Below, in pieces: positions 49,319 through 61,328 of a stretch of DNA of 64,000 nucleotides. The notes below the pieces were generated by a model. The model was not told the origin of the DNA and searched no databases. It saw nothing but the letters and a program-made list of their open reading frames with translations. The DNA lies in contig JABRWF010000004.1 of the NCBI GenBank assembly GCA_018343915.1, positions 1,364,001 to 1,428,000 of the forward strand. Reading direction: 5' to 3'. Both the position numbers and the translations under genes were made by a program. Numbering within the stretch: the stretch's first letter is position 1; every line of letters starts with the position of its first letter. The stretch is from Agroathelia rolfsii. Taxonomy: Eukaryota > Basidiomycota > Agaricomycetes > Amylocorticiales > Amylocorticiaceae.

Positions 49319-49414
49319 GGGTCCTGTAAGGAAGTCCTTACTGAATTGTAAGTTAAGGTACGTCCCTTTACTTATAATTCAGTTTTTCCTTTTTGGTACT
49401 TTCTTACAGGACCC
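49319..49414 (+). mobile_element. MITE-like element, copy 2
   Basis: A 96-bp element with terminal inverted repeats GGGTCCTGTAAGGAAGT and ACTTTCTTACAGGACCC (one mismatch). It has no coding capacity. It is the inverted, better preserved relative of 48202-48291, about 1 kb away. A possible 4-bp target duplication (ACTA) is seen only if one extra base belongs to the element. Each terminus contains CCT-GTAAG on one side and CTTACAG-G on the other, resembling splice donor and acceptor sites in either orientation. Confidence 0.7.
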
Positions 49415-49689
49415 AACTATATACCACATCTAGATGCCGCAGGCACGTCGCTACTGATGGCTGGCACCAAACAAATTACATTAAGTTATGCAACTCCTTT
49501 TCTGCTCATGGGGGCCGAGGCCCACCCGCTGCGTCACTGCCCTCCTACCATTTGATACAACAAGCAGCCGTCGACACAGAAAAGAATTCTACTTGTCTGC
49601 CTGGTGCTTGCCAGTGTTACGTCGGTGTACGTGTTAGTTAAACTATCCGGAGTTCGGGCCTTAAATATAATAGTATCTCGATTATATAG

Positions 49690-49790
49690 TCCATTACATG
49701 GTGGACCGGTAGGTCCAGAGGACGCGAGTAACCCTACGGGTCACGTGAGGAGAGTCACATGAGCGGTGGATCACGTGAGGGAGAGACATA
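49690..49790 (-). repeat. CACGTG repeat related to window left edge
   Basis: Contains TCACGTGA at 49741 and 49771. Its reverse complement contains CTGGACCTACCGGTCCACCA, matching GGACCTACCAGTCCAC at 305-320, with a CACGTGAYCC block at a similar distance. The two are inverted, diverged members of one dispersed repeat family, possibly an LTR fragment. Confidence 0.45.
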
Positions 49791-50257
49791 GGGATGGAGA
49801 GCTTAGCGCACATGAATAGCACGTTCTTGTACACGCATCACCATCTTCTACTTGTTTGCATCATCTTATTCTTTACCCGAGACTGCCCGAGTTGTGGGAG
49901 GTCCAGTGCAATGGATTGCATAATCGGTGGTCCAAGTATCTACTACTATGTACTAGCAGTGGTATTAATCTTGTTAGCCAGACCAACAATTGCTCTCAAA
50001 GTATGATGGGAAACATATGAAGCAAGTATAATACGGCAAGATGCGAGTGCATCACCTACAGCGACAAGACGCATCTCTCAGGCTCCTCATGGTGATGGCG
50101 ACGGACATGTCATCTGGAATGCCCTCGTATCTGTCCAAAACTATCCGACTATCCCAGTTCCTGTCATCTTTGTCGTCAAACTAATGACACCTAACATTAT
50201 TGTGTGATAATCAACACATATTTCCAATGTCTTCGTAATGTACATTCATCGCCTTGC

Positions 50258-52382
50258 TCAATCTTCTGCAGCCTGTTTCGCATGTACGGCATCATGAATC
50301 TCGCCCTCACGGACTGCGCCTAAAGTCGCAGAAATACCAGTGGGCTCGCCATTCTCGGCCTCTTCTCCATCTGGCTGTCCTGGCAAAGGCGGGGACACTT
50401 CCAAGAATTCAGGGATCCAACGCATGGATAACTCGACATCAATGATGCCAGCACCCACGCCGAGAGGGAAGTCAATCTCCTTGCGCGTGAGGAGTACCTT
50501 GGTTGAGTCTTGAGAATCCATGTGGAAGATGGGAACCATCCATAACCAGCCCATGAAGAGCTGGAAGAGTGAGGTATATTAGGCTCATGTTGCCGGTTTA
50601 TCGAAGTTTTCCAAGGAACTTACTTGGCCCAAGTAGAGCTTTACGCGCACTTCGCGATGGGCATCTAAGACGATGCCTTCCTTTAGATAATTACTAGAGA
50701 GTCCATTTGTTTGATCGGTGGATTTCGAGCTCGCAGTGCCTTCTGCGACTTCATGATCACTATGTTCCGTAGACGTGAGAGGCTTCAATGTGTAAGCAAG
50801 TATGATCTCCTAGAAGCAACCCGTAAAATTCAGTCAGGTAATAGCGAGTAAGCTTGAGTTCAAGGCACCTTGTCTACGTCCTCTTTGGTAGTTTTATCTC
50901 CAGTGCGCACTGCCATCTTTGCAAAGCCGCGTACCATCTTCTTGGAATCCCATTGATCATCTTTGAAGACATCAGAAAGGTGTTCCTGATCCGTATGTTC
51001 ACTTCCTCTCTTTCTTCGCCCCATATCCCCACTCTCGTCACGGGTGTTACGCTCCCATTTTTCCAAAGTCTCCACGAGCTGGTCATCATACCGCGCAATG
51101 CTCGCCCAGACCTGTGCATTCTCTGTAGCGCCGTGTCCCTTCTTTGCCATGCCTGTGCGTTCGAGGAGTGTGTTCGCGGCTTTGATGACTTGCATCTTCA
51201 TTTGAGATGTCTCCCGTAAGCGCAGTTTGATCTGCGTTAGCTGAACTTTAGGCCTTTTCTCGATAGGGGTGGGCACCATGGGCCATAGACTCGCGGGCGC
51301 GTTATGAGACAGGATAAGCGACCAGTAATACAGCCAACGTCGCTGACTTGGGATACTGACACCGCGTTTCACTTTCTTGTTTGAAGAAGATGGGGCTTTC
51401 ATCCTTCGTGACGTATGCAAATTGAGGACGTCGTCCAACGTGTTCTTGATCATCGGGCCATTGATACTAACAGGTGAGGCTGTGGCCTCGCTATTGCTAC
51501 CATGGCCATCTGATTTTTGTGCAAGTGGGAGGCTTGTCTGCGAAGCAGCGGTACTGTTGGGGAGACTCCCATCAGGAGACATAAGTCCTTTGCGAGGGTC
51601 TGTTTCGGCATCCGCATCATCGTCAGGCGGCATCGCTTGCATCAGTTCTTCTGCATGTTGCCTGGCCCACTGTTTGGTGGAATAACTGCGACGTAGCTGA
51701 GGAGCCAACGGAGGCTGTTTGAGCGTTAGGAGATATGAGCAGGCCAGAGTCCCAGATCTCCCTTTGCCAGCTGAACAGTAATATCTCAGTACAATGATGA
51801 TCATGTAAAGAGTCATGAACAAACTACCTTTGCAATGCAAAACTGCAACTCGGTCAGAGGAACCACTGAGCCACGCGTGCATATCCCGAGCAGCTAGAGG
51901 AAGGAGTGCTAGAGGTGGCGCGCTGGAAAGGCATATATCAGATTTTAAATGTTTCCAGCGTGAATCTGATAAGCGCATACTGATGATCAGGGAAGGGATA
52001 CCTGCTCACTCTTCCCTCGAAAACGCTGGCAGGGTACGCATTCTCTTTGACAGGACAAAAGTTGTATACCCAGAAGTTCTTTCCATGGCGGTGTTCGAGG
52101 AAGCGCTGGACATCTTCTCGGCGGTTTCGGTAGAGGCCTTCGACGCCAGCAGCAGGGTACCCCATGACGATGATCTGGTCCGTGACATACTAGAGGAAAA
52201 CGAAAACGTGAGGTACAAACAGACTCTCTCAAGAGGTGCAGATAGTTACCACAAGATCTAAATCAACCTTCAGTGACCAAGTCGATTTGAGCTATGGTGT
52301 ACCCACCTAGCTCCAGGTTCAAATCATTGTCCTTGAAGCGTGCTTTCCCTCCCGAAACAAATCTTCTAACGAAATCTGTCAT
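50258..52382 (-). CDS. PTEN-type phosphoinositide 3-phosphatase
   Basis: Dual-specificity/lipid phosphatase of the PTEN family, removing the 3-phosphate of PI(3,4,5)P3. ATG 52382 gives MTDFVRRFVSGGKARFKDND. An 8-nt microexon (52250-52257) joins it in frame to YVTDQIIVMGYPAAGVEGLY, matching PTEN's LDLTYI..NIIAMGFPA. Then come FLEHRHGKNFWVYNFCPVKE and YPFPDHHAPPL. The P-loop, split by an intron, is HCKAGKGRSGTLACSYLL (PTEN HCKAGKGRTG; near 51750-51830), with catalytic Cys and Arg present. A long acidic and Ser-rich insert separates the phosphatase domain from the C2-like part (VQLTQIKLRLRETSQMKMQV, then VRVKLYLGQ, then GWLWMVPIFHM, then LTRKEIDFPLG). The stop is at 50258. Compared with human PTEN, the C2 region carries large disordered insertions, common in fungi. 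Confidence 0.88.
52250..52257 (-). other. 8-nt microexon of PTEN gene
   Basis: Minus-strand exon ATCTTGTG, flanked by acceptor TTGATTTAG and donor GTAACT. The upstream intron is 52258-52306 (GTGGGT donor) and the downstream intron 52190-52249 (CCTCTAG acceptor). It is required to give E-L-D-L-V-Y-V-T-D in frame. Confidence 0.7.
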
Positions 52383-52931
52383 AGTATTGGTGAAGAGACT
52401 CGGACTCGGGAGCACTGGTAGAGGGACTAGTGTCCTGTTTGAAGACGGATGGAATATGAGAAGGAGTTATCGCTGGAATCATCATGGGCTGGCAGGGTCT
52501 TGGGGCCCGCCGGCCTGAGCGTCAGAATTGGCGGTGCTAGTACCCAGACTGACTGTCATGATCGTCACCGTGACCGTGCCAGTGGCTCTTCGCATATCTG
52601 GTTTGTTTTGCTTCCGGTGGCAGCTATGACCTCATAGTCTAATACATTGTTATCGTCATCACGATCATCCCTATATCTAAGGATGCACAACAACACCTTC
52701 AGCCATTGGCACTTCAAGTTGACCTTACACTCGGGCAACTGGCGTCCCCATCAAGACTGAGCTGTCATTGTAGCTTGAGTTGTAAAGCCAGTATGAAACA
52801 CAGCCCAAATTTGCACAGGAAAAAACGCCACAACCCTATGGAGCGGCGTCTCTCAAAACCAGCTACCAAAGACTTGATGCCCTTTTTAAACTTGAACTCG
52901 TCCCATGAGCTTCCAGTATACCAACGTCTCC
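52383..52931. promoter_or_regulatory. Divergent promoter region
   Basis: About 550 bp between the PTEN start (minus) and the UPF0303 gene start (plus). No exon is seen. Confidence 0.4.
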
Positions 52932-53581
52932 ATGTCTTACACGGAAACCTCTTCAGATACAACCCATCAGGCAGAACACGAACGGATTGTACGTTTCAAT
53001 TTATGCACTTTCTATCCTTAAACGACATTGCCAGTGCTCATGTTATCGGCATCGTTCAATTCACCCAGTTTGAGCGCATCCGAAGTGAAGCAAGCAAATA
53101 TACGCTCCTATCCTTTGACTCTGATACCGCATTCAACATTGGCTCTGCTCTTCGAGAAATCGCCTCTTCAGGCCCTCTGGGCTGCTGGCCGATTGCCATA
53201 TCTATCACCCATGTCAACGGCGATCAACCATTGTTTTTTGCCAATTCATCTCCAGGTGTACCACCTGACTATATGCACTTTGTAGAAAGCATTCGTAACT
53301 CTGTTAAGCGCTGGGGCAAGTCAACAATGTATCTCAACATGCAAAACAACGTAATGCACACAGTGTTCAGCTGCTTCCTGAACATTTTCTCAATATGAAT
53401 CTAGGGACCCCAAGCCTCGACGGACAAATACAGTTTCATTCCCGGAGGTTGGCCTGTCAAAGTTCAAGGCGTAGAAGGTGTCGTGGCTGTTATCGTTGTA
53501 TATGGAGTACCCAGGCACCCGGAGGAATGTCACAAACTTATTGTTCAGGCCCTAGAGAGGGAGTTACAGAAACAGAGGTAA
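52932..53581 (+). CDS. UPF0303 / heme-degrading-domain protein (YBR137W-like)
   Basis: Member of the UPF0303 family (DUF336-type fold, yeast Ybr137w). The biochemical role is unsettled; related domains bind heme, and the yeast protein has been linked to the GET tail-anchored-protein pathway. Exon 1 (52932-52988) gives MSYTETSSDTTHQAEHERI and ends at a strong GTACGT donor. Exon 2 gives FERIRSEASKYTLLSFDSDT, then AFNIGSALREI, then WPIAISITHVNGDQPLFFAN, then VKRWGKSTMYLNMQNN, matching the family's FDxxTAWxIG and RWGxSTxYM. Exon 3, after GTAATG..AATCTAG, gives KYSFIPGGWPVKVQGVEGVV and the end VVYGVPRHPEECHKLIVQAL, TAA at 53579-53581. It is convergent with MTR4, whose stop lies only about 140 bp away. 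Confidence 0.82.
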
Positions 53582-53718
53582 GAGGCACGCCTAGCCCCCA
53601 GGTTCACGAATGCACATTGGTAACGGAGAACTTCTAGATCATCGAGAAACTGAAGTTGTAATAATGTGCATATCCCGAAAGACTATAAACCAAAAAGAAT
53701 GCTTGCCAGTTTTACGAT

Positions 53719-56700
53719 TTACAAATATAATGATGAGCAGAAAATAACCGAGTTTGGCCTTTCGAGCATCTCCGATGCTTTTTCAAACTTCTCCTCAAGC
53801 TCCGTATTCCCGATGACCTTGGCCGCGGCCTTCATCTGCCTCAGAAGTTCACCTAGGCGTCGGAAGACACGGATCAAGCTGCCTTCAAATTGATCGGTAG
53901 TCTGTGTATTATAGAATATAAGCAAACGAGATCGGTATATATAGTCGGCTAAAGTACGTTACCTTGCAAATATCGGAGAAGGAGGCCCCTTGACACCATT
54001 GTACAACGGCTTCCATGAGCTCAACTTTGAATGACTGGACGTATTCATCCTCGTTTATAGGTAGTTTAGCGTCCTTGGCAGCCTTGGCGATGCGACGGGC
54101 AATCTCTTGCAATACGCGTAATGGCGCCGCGAGCTCCTCCCTCAGCTTCGTTGCTTGATCGCTCTATGATCCCTTTATGAGCAAGACTTTTTAAGATGTA
54201 CAAGAGTCCTAACAACCCACCTTTTCATCAAACACAAAGCAGCTCAACAAGCCCGCGCATTGCTCGGGAGACAACGGGTTGAAGACACCATTAAAAATGA
54301 GTTCCGTTAGCAGAAGCTCATCGCCAGTGCTGATTTCACAAGCCACGCGACCCTTGACATCAACAATGTCCGCCGACGTGGTGAAGCCCAGTCGGCGCAG
54401 GACACGTTTACGACATTTGAGCTCTTCAAGCTGTAAGATATCGTGCGTCGCCTGTATCTTCTTGCGTAGCTCGCGGATCTTCGCTTGAGTATCCTGCTTA
54501 CGCTTATAAGCAGTATAGAGCTCCGGCAGACGGGGATCTTTGTCTAATGGGCTTTCCGTCATTTTACGTTCCATGGAGTCGATTTTCTTTGGAAAATAGA
54601 ATCAATAAGCAATGCCAGCAAGAAGGGACATCTGCTCATACCTTGATAAGTGCCTTGAACTTGTCATCCTTGATGTCCATGTTCTTTATCGGGTCCAACA
54701 AGGGAATACCGTCTGGCAAACGCCGATGGACCTCAAGCACGCTCTTCCAAGTCGTATCACGCGATTGCTGATCCCTGAGATCCTTGGGGAGCTTGATGCG
54801 CACAAGGCTGAGTGCTTGCAGCGTCTTCAGCAGTACGGGAACGACGAGCGCTACACCCTTTTGCCCCTTGGGACATGGTCGGATTCCACCTGGTGTGAAC
54901 GTTGCCGTGTGGTCTTTGACTTGTGAAGAGTCCACGGCGCAGTTAAGCAACACGTCGATCACGAACTGCTCATGCGGTGGCAGCTCCTCGGGGACAGGTC
55001 TATTCTGAGTCCTAGGTTCAATATTCCGTATCGTTAAGCCTAAACCCGGCGAGACTAACCTTGGGTGGTAGCCGCTTTTGATAGTTAATGACTACACCCC
55101 ATCCAAAGTCCATGTGTTCATGTTTGACCTGCACAAGACGGCCGGGTTGTATGAAAGGTAAGGCATAGTTGGGATGTGTGATGACTTCCTTGAAGTCGGC
55201 GTTCATCTGGTCGAGTTGTGCGCGTATATCGTAATACTTGGCAACCTCAGCTTCGTCAGGTATGTTCATGGATTGCTTCTTTTCTTCTTCCTGTTGCAGC
55301 TCTATAACGAATTAAGTCACCGTTTCAAAGAGAGAACGGCCTTACGGAGCTCACCGTCTTCCAGCAAGGGGATACCAGCGTTGCTCTGGAACTGGAAGAA
55401 ACACCGCTCCAGCATATACTCCGGGCTAATACCTTCCACTTTCATCAAGTTGAGCACCATGTTATACCCCAAATGGAATGCTGAGTCCAATCGATCCGCC
55501 TCGCCCTTGATCATCTCCTTCGCCCCGGTCGGCTCAATTTTCTCATCGCACATCATGATCACCACACCACGATCGTCGAGCCCACGACGGCCAGCACGAC
55601 CAGACATTTGGATATACTCGCCCGACGACAGATTGCGGAAATCGCGTCCGTCAAACTTGCGCACGGCAGTAAACACGACTGTCTTGGCGGGCATGTTCAG
55701 ACCGATGGAGAATGTTTCTGTGGCAAAGAGAACTTTGATGAGACCTTCTTGGAAGAGGATCTCGATAACTTCTTTGAGAATCGGCAAGAGACCACCATGA
55801 TGGATGCCGACACCACGTCTAAGTAACGGCAAGAGATTGGCGATTTGTGGCAGGGCACGGTCATCGGCCGCGAGGTTTTCGATGGCGTTGGTAAAGATTG
55901 AATTGACGAGGTCTTGTTCTTCATTAGTGTTGAATTCCATCTTAGACAGAGTCAAAGCAAGGGCTTCGCACTCTCGCTTGCTGAACGCGAACACAATAAC
56001 GGGATTGTAATTCTTCAGCATGATCATTTTGATGATTTTTGATATATCCGACGGCCCTTAGACGAAACTGTTAAATGATAACTGAAGTGTTCATGAAGCA
56101 CAAAAACTTACCTTTCTTGGTCGCACCGCCCTTCTTCGTTTTCCCCTTTCTTCCCTTGCCACTCTTTGGGTCGGCGGGATCTTCGCCTTTGACTTCTTGC
56201 AACATACCCATCGCCTTGGAAAAGTTATCTTCACGGAACTCTCCCTTTTCATTGACGACTAGGTAAATACCCTCGCCACCGGCAGGGAAAAGGTAGTGCT
56301 GCAATGGCGTAGGTCGGAAATCCGTGTAAACGACATGACAGGGCTGCTCATGAGACTTGCATATCCACTCGGCAAATTGCATGGCATTTGGAATCGTAGC
56401 AGAGAGGAAGACATATCGCACGGAATGGGGGAGCAGTATGATCGTCTCTTCCCACACTACACCTCGCTCCTTGTCTCGCATGTAATGAATTTCGTCAAAG
56501 ATTACCCAGGCGACTTCACGCATGATCTCGGAACCGCGATATAGCATTGAACGAAGAATCTTGTCTCTGGGTGAGATACATTTTAAGTGTTGATAAATGG
56601 AAAAACACGCACTTCAGTTGTCATAACCAAGCACGTCGCGCTAGGGTTAATCGTGACATCTCCGGTCATGAGGCCAACATCGCCAAATTCTGCAAGCATT

Positions 56701-57429
56701 TCACGATATTTTTGATTACTCAAGGCCTGAGAGAAACAACGTTACGACAAATCCAAGTAAAAGTTATAAGATAAACCGGCCTTGATTGGACTTGTATAAA
56801 TTACACGTTGCTTATTCTGCAGACAGTGTGCAATGGCGTATTCTGCGACGACAGTCTTTCCTGCAGAGGTATGTGCGGAGACCAGGACACTTTCGTTCCG
56901 CTGAATGGCATGGACGGAGACTTGTTGGAAGGGATCAAGGGTAAATTTGTATTCTCGCGCTGGCTTTGTTGGAGGAACATGTTGCGAGATTGGTATGTAG
57001 TTGTATCCAGGAGGGACCGCGACTTGATGTCGCACCTATAGAGCATCGATATCAGCTATGCAAGAAATGTGTATGACATAAACGACAAACTTGATGACGA
57101 AGCTCCAAACGTGAACCAACTTCTGTGCTTCCGGTTAGTCCAGCGCTCGCAGCCACCTCACGTTTGGCCTCGATTTCAATCTCATCGACGACAACTGGGG
57201 CAGGCTCCGTTATTCTTGGACGCTTTGCGGATGGCCCTGCTTCCTGATCCTCCTCGGCCTTGACTGGCGGGGTGTGGGTGTTGCTAGTGCCAGGCGATGG
57301 AGAAACTTGTCTCGGCGCGTCGGCCTTGCGCTTTTTGCTGTTTTCTTCTGCAGGAACTGAGGGTATCTCTATCTCAGCGTCGTCGTCCTCGATGTCATCA
57401 TCGAGCATAGCAAAGAGATTGGAATTCAT
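53719..57429 (-). CDS. MTR4: MTR4-type exosome RNA helicase
   Basis: DExH-box (Ski2-like) helicase that feeds RNA to the nuclear exosome as part of TRAMP. ATG 57429 gives [20 protein letters not shown], an acidic/basic N-terminus with SKKRKAD and AKRPRI. Motif I is [15 protein letters not shown] (near 56870), motif [11 protein letters not shown] (near 56490), motif [32 protein letters not shown] starts RecA2, and motif VI is [12 protein letters not shown] (near 55600). The ratchet region and the arch/KOW insertion follow ([20 protein letters not shown]), and the C-terminal DSHCT domain spans 54580-53719 ([20 protein letters not shown], then [20 protein letters not shown], then [20 protein letters not shown]). 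It ends [12 protein letters not shown]. The arch separates it from a plain Ski2/Brr2 match. All helicase motifs are present. Confidence 0.95.
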
Positions 57430-57983
57430 GATGAACAAGCGATGGTGAAAGAATGAAACAAGAGATATTCAAGGGTTGACCGAGAATTATTATAAGATCT
57501 AGCCTCAGCAGATATCAAATGGGAGTAGCAGGTGTGTTCGAGGCGCAAAGAACCAAGATTGGTGTCAAAACCTCTTGCCAGTGGGCCTTGGACCTGAATT
57601 TTGGATCTTTGGTTTTCGAGCGCTTTGAGCTTTTACTAGTCAAGCTGACCAACCGGAACCAAACTGTCTACATTCGGAAGGTGCCCTCATGTTTAAGCTA
57701 TTCAAGTCCCGCACAGTTACATTCGCATCGCTCGGCATTTTCTGAAGTAAATGTGACTTCATAGAGATGTAGCCTCTTGCTCGAAGAAATAATAATAAAT
57801 AGGATTGGATAAATACACTGGTATAGCTAGGAGTAGTTATCAACGCTATCAGCAATAGCCCAATAGCCATATCGCTACCCACTGGCAATAATACCCCCTT
57901 GGCATGCAATTTACTAGCATGCCTGCCAATGTTACAACACAATAATCCATGAGAAAGTGGAAATGATTCAAATTTCGTCAGCT
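57430..57983. other. Intergenic, MTR4 promoter and chitinase 3' end
   Basis: About 550 bp between the MTR4 start and the chitinase stop codon. No exon is seen; it should contain the MTR4 promoter. Confidence 0.4.
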
Positions 57984-60422
57984 TCAGCATGCAGCACCCT
58001 GTGTCCACACTCCCGCAGAACCTCCCGGCGTATCGCCCTGAGTCCACCATTTGGCAGTCCACACGTATCCTCCTGGAAGACAATCAGACACATTCAAACA
58101 ACGAAATGAAGGGTCTCACCATAAGTTACAGTATTTCCACTAGTATAGGCAGACTAGAGTATTTTCAGGTCAGTTTTGTCGCATATATGCATAGAAGGTG
58201 CGCTCACTGTTGACACCCAAGCGGACACACCCGAGCACGTACTAGACCCCCCAGTCGAAGATGGAGTTGCGGTTGAGGATGAAGTAGTAGTGGTTCCGGA
58301 CGACTTTGTGCTGGTAGAAGATGCACTGGTTGAAGTTGAGCTCGATGAGGTCGTCGAAGAGCCGCTTTGACCCATGTTATTCGCGATGTTGGTCCATTCA
58401 CTATCGGGATAGCTGATGAAGACAATAATCAGCTACCACGCATGAAGTATATACTAGTATAAGAGCAAACCTGATGTGGTTCTATGGGAATACAGTTACT
58501 TCAGCTCATGCTACAATCCAGTAAAAATGCATATACATACCAAGGTCTGATCAAGGGCTCCATAAACTCCCGCGGTGGTGCCGACAAGAGACTGAGATCC
58601 GACTTTATCAGTAGAGAGGTCCCAGAACATGCTACCAGCCAGCCCCTTAGACTGGACGTATTTAGCCTTCAGGCTAGCAATATTCGGTGTATCGTAGGAC
58701 ACGAATTCTTTCTTAGTGGCATCATAGGAATAGCTGGTGATGTCGGTTGTATTCTCGTAGACTGAGGCTCCAACAATAGGAAGAGCATTATATGAGTAGA
58801 CACCAGCTTGGATGGTGCCAGGACCAATGCCATTGTAAGGGGCACCTAAGCCAGTAGTGTCCTCGAATGCCCGACCGTAAAGTGGGATACCTGGACACGA
58901 AATTAGGATGGAAAAGGCCCTAGCTGCTGAAAGAAATTTACCCATGTTTATCTTGCCCGCAGTAGCACCATTCTGGAGGAACCAAGTGATGGCTTTGTCG
59001 GTGCTCACGTTGGTTCGTACACCATCATATACATTAGCTTGATTATCGGTCTGAATGTCGTGTTAGAAGATGAGCCCGACAATCATAATTTCTTCTTACC
59101 CAGTTAAGCCAAGATCCGGCGTAGTCATAAGCCTAAAAGACACTTGGTAAGTTCATAAACGTATACACTAGGATAATATAATGAAGTACCATGAGATTCC
59201 AGTATGTCAGAGCCTTGTCCATCTGCGGAACAACAAGATACTGAAAATTGGCTGAACCTGCGCTAACCTATATTGCTAACGTTAGTGATTCACTTTGACC
59301 TTGATTAATGACTAAATGACGAACAGCGGCCTAGATACAAAGTCAGCGCTTGATCTGTATTTAGGGAAAAATATACACACGGTTAACTGATAAGGCACAG
59401 TATCGCCTTTCTTCTTCGCCAAAGCATCAAACGCAGTTCGCAATTCTGTGAGCAAATTTGCGAAGGCTTGACCCTGTGCGATACTTGCAGGATATTCGAA
59501 ATCGATGTCACTTCATATACAAAGGAAAGCAATATCAATTATTAAAGCCCTTAGTCTGAGGAAATGAGCAAACCTACATTCCATCAAATCCAAAGTTTTC
59601 AATCATGGATACGGCATCAGAGACAAAAGTGGCACGGGACGAGTTCGAGGTGATGAATGAAAAATGGTTGTCTTGGGAATATGTCCAACCACCGATGGAG
59701 AGGAGCACTTTGAGGTTTCTAGGTGATAATTTAATAACAAGTCTGCACGTGGGAAATCTATGAAGCCCAAAATAGCACACCTGTTGGCCAACTTGAGGAG
59801 GTACATCTGAAGTGAAATTTAGTGCTTAGTGGCTTGGAATATAAGACGGAAGACAAGCTCGTATACCTGTTTCAAGCAACCGTAAAGATTGTTTCCGGGT
59901 TCGTCCCACGAGTCCCCAGGGAAGTGTTTCTATCTTTGTGTAAGCATCATAGGGATATCCGTCTATAAAATTAGACTATTCACCTGCTCATCTGCATAAG
60001 AATCAGTCAGGGATATGGTGCCAGTATCGGGTGAGACGTCGGCGAAGGCATAGAGGATATGCGTGAGGTCAGACGGGGTGATGTTCGTAGGCTCTGTTAT
60101 CTGCGTCAGAATAATCCTAAACCATTTGGACCCTTGAACTAACGGAAGTTTGCTCCATAAATCCCCCTATAATCAACACTCCAGTTAAATAAAGTAGAAA
60201 ACCTCTTGTATTTTGGCAAACGTACCAGTTGGTGAAATAGGCAGCTTGTACATGACCAGTTGTACGCTTATGGATCGTGTGAGGGTCTGGATTAAGCTGA
60301 ATTGCAGAAGAATTTTTTGGTGGAAGTTTATAGTCGGAGGGACGTTGCATAACCTGGGTGCCATGAGTTGACACCAGGAACAGCGCTAAGGCTAAAAACA
60401 AGGATAGGACACTTTTTATCAT
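57984..60422 (-). CDS. Secreted GH18 chitinase with C-terminal CBM5/12-type module
   Basis: Endo- or exo-acting chitinase for wall remodelling or attack on other fungi; extracellular. ATG 60422 gives signal peptide [20 protein letters not shown]. The GH18 barrel starts [16 protein letters not shown]; next [20 protein letters not shown], then [13 protein letters not shown]. The catalytic DxxDxDxE motif is FDGIDIDFEYP, split by an intron (near 59575-59510). Further on are [24 protein letters not shown] and [15 protein letters not shown] Ser/Thr linker (near 58260-58370) leads to a carbohydrate-binding module: [19 protein letters not shown], then [18 protein letters not shown] at 57984, the W..WWTQGD.P pattern of CBM5/12. 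A TATATAAA box (minus strand) sits about 60 bp upstream of the start. Over ten short introns. Catalytic Asp/Glu residues are intact. Confidence 0.93.
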
Positions 60423-61328
60423 GGTGGATAATGAGGCAAGTATCACTTCGATGACGATCTGCTCTTCGTGGAAAAGGTTTATATACGTAGGGATCCTAGA
60501 TACCCATCGATATTGTACCAAACAACTCTCAGGAAACCATATGGTACATCAGTTTGTTGCTAGACAATCTGGACGCGCAGCCAGCGCATAATTTTCTCAG
60601 CCTGCCTTTCCACCGCAGAGACCAGAATATGAGTGTGCTACAGGCGAGAGGGCATCTAACGGTCCTGAGCACTTGATAACCAAACAGCACATCGTCACAA
60701 GACGCACAATGCGGATCTTTGTCATCGTGACAAGCTTTTGTATTGGTTAAACTATGTCGCTCGAGCATTAGCTCGCGTAAAGGCATATTTTACCACGCTT
60801 TCCACGCTGGACTCATGCCCGCCATATGTCCCCGTGAGCAGCCGAGGAACAGACATCTAACTAGTTGGCTTGGCATCCGTGAGTAGAAACTCTGATTACA
60901 GTATCAGTAACGAGATTCAAGCTCGATGCCTGTAGTGTCCTTTTCACGGTGCAGGAGACCCGATAGTAGGACCAGTGGCAAATCACAAGTCTAACCATGT
61001 AATCAGCATTAGCATATGGTGCCGCTGATGCAGCGATTCCGGGAACAAGACAATTTCTCGTGGGAAATTTTTGTCGACGTGGATGACATCCCGAGACAGT
61101 GTGCTACGAAACCGAGGTTCAGGCAGATCACCATAGCAAGCTACATTCTCCACAAGGGCCTCGGATGGTCTCCCGTTCTCATGGTCCGGTCCAAGGAGTG
61201 TGTGACACATGTGACCGGTGATGTCCGTGACGGCGTGATCCGACGGCAAATAAGATACATCCGGAAGTCGGCTCGGGGATACACTTCTTGTCGTCACCGG
61301 TGTCCAAATCTGGAATGTGATTACAGTC
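60423..61328. promoter_or_regulatory. Divergent promoter region of chitinase and F-box gene
   Basis: About 900 bp between two divergent genes. It contains the chitinase TATA box at about 60478-60485. Long open frames here (60983-61342 minus, 61016-61507 plus) lack ATG or family support and are likely chance. Confidence 0.45.

Larger units (their letters stand above)
48781..50257. other. Repeat-rich intergenic region
   Basis: About 1.5 kb downstream of the PTEN gene and upstream of the pseudogene. It holds a microsatellite, near-repeats of TTTTATGCATGTCYTATRA at 49080-49160, MITE-like copy 2 and a CACGTG-bearing repeat (49690-49790). A 70-codon frame at 49794-50006 has no supporting evidence. 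Confidence 0.5.

Noticed and set aside
49794..50006. 70-codon frame with a hydrophobic end
   Set aside because: Lies partly in repeat-derived DNA and has no splice, signal-peptide or family evidence.
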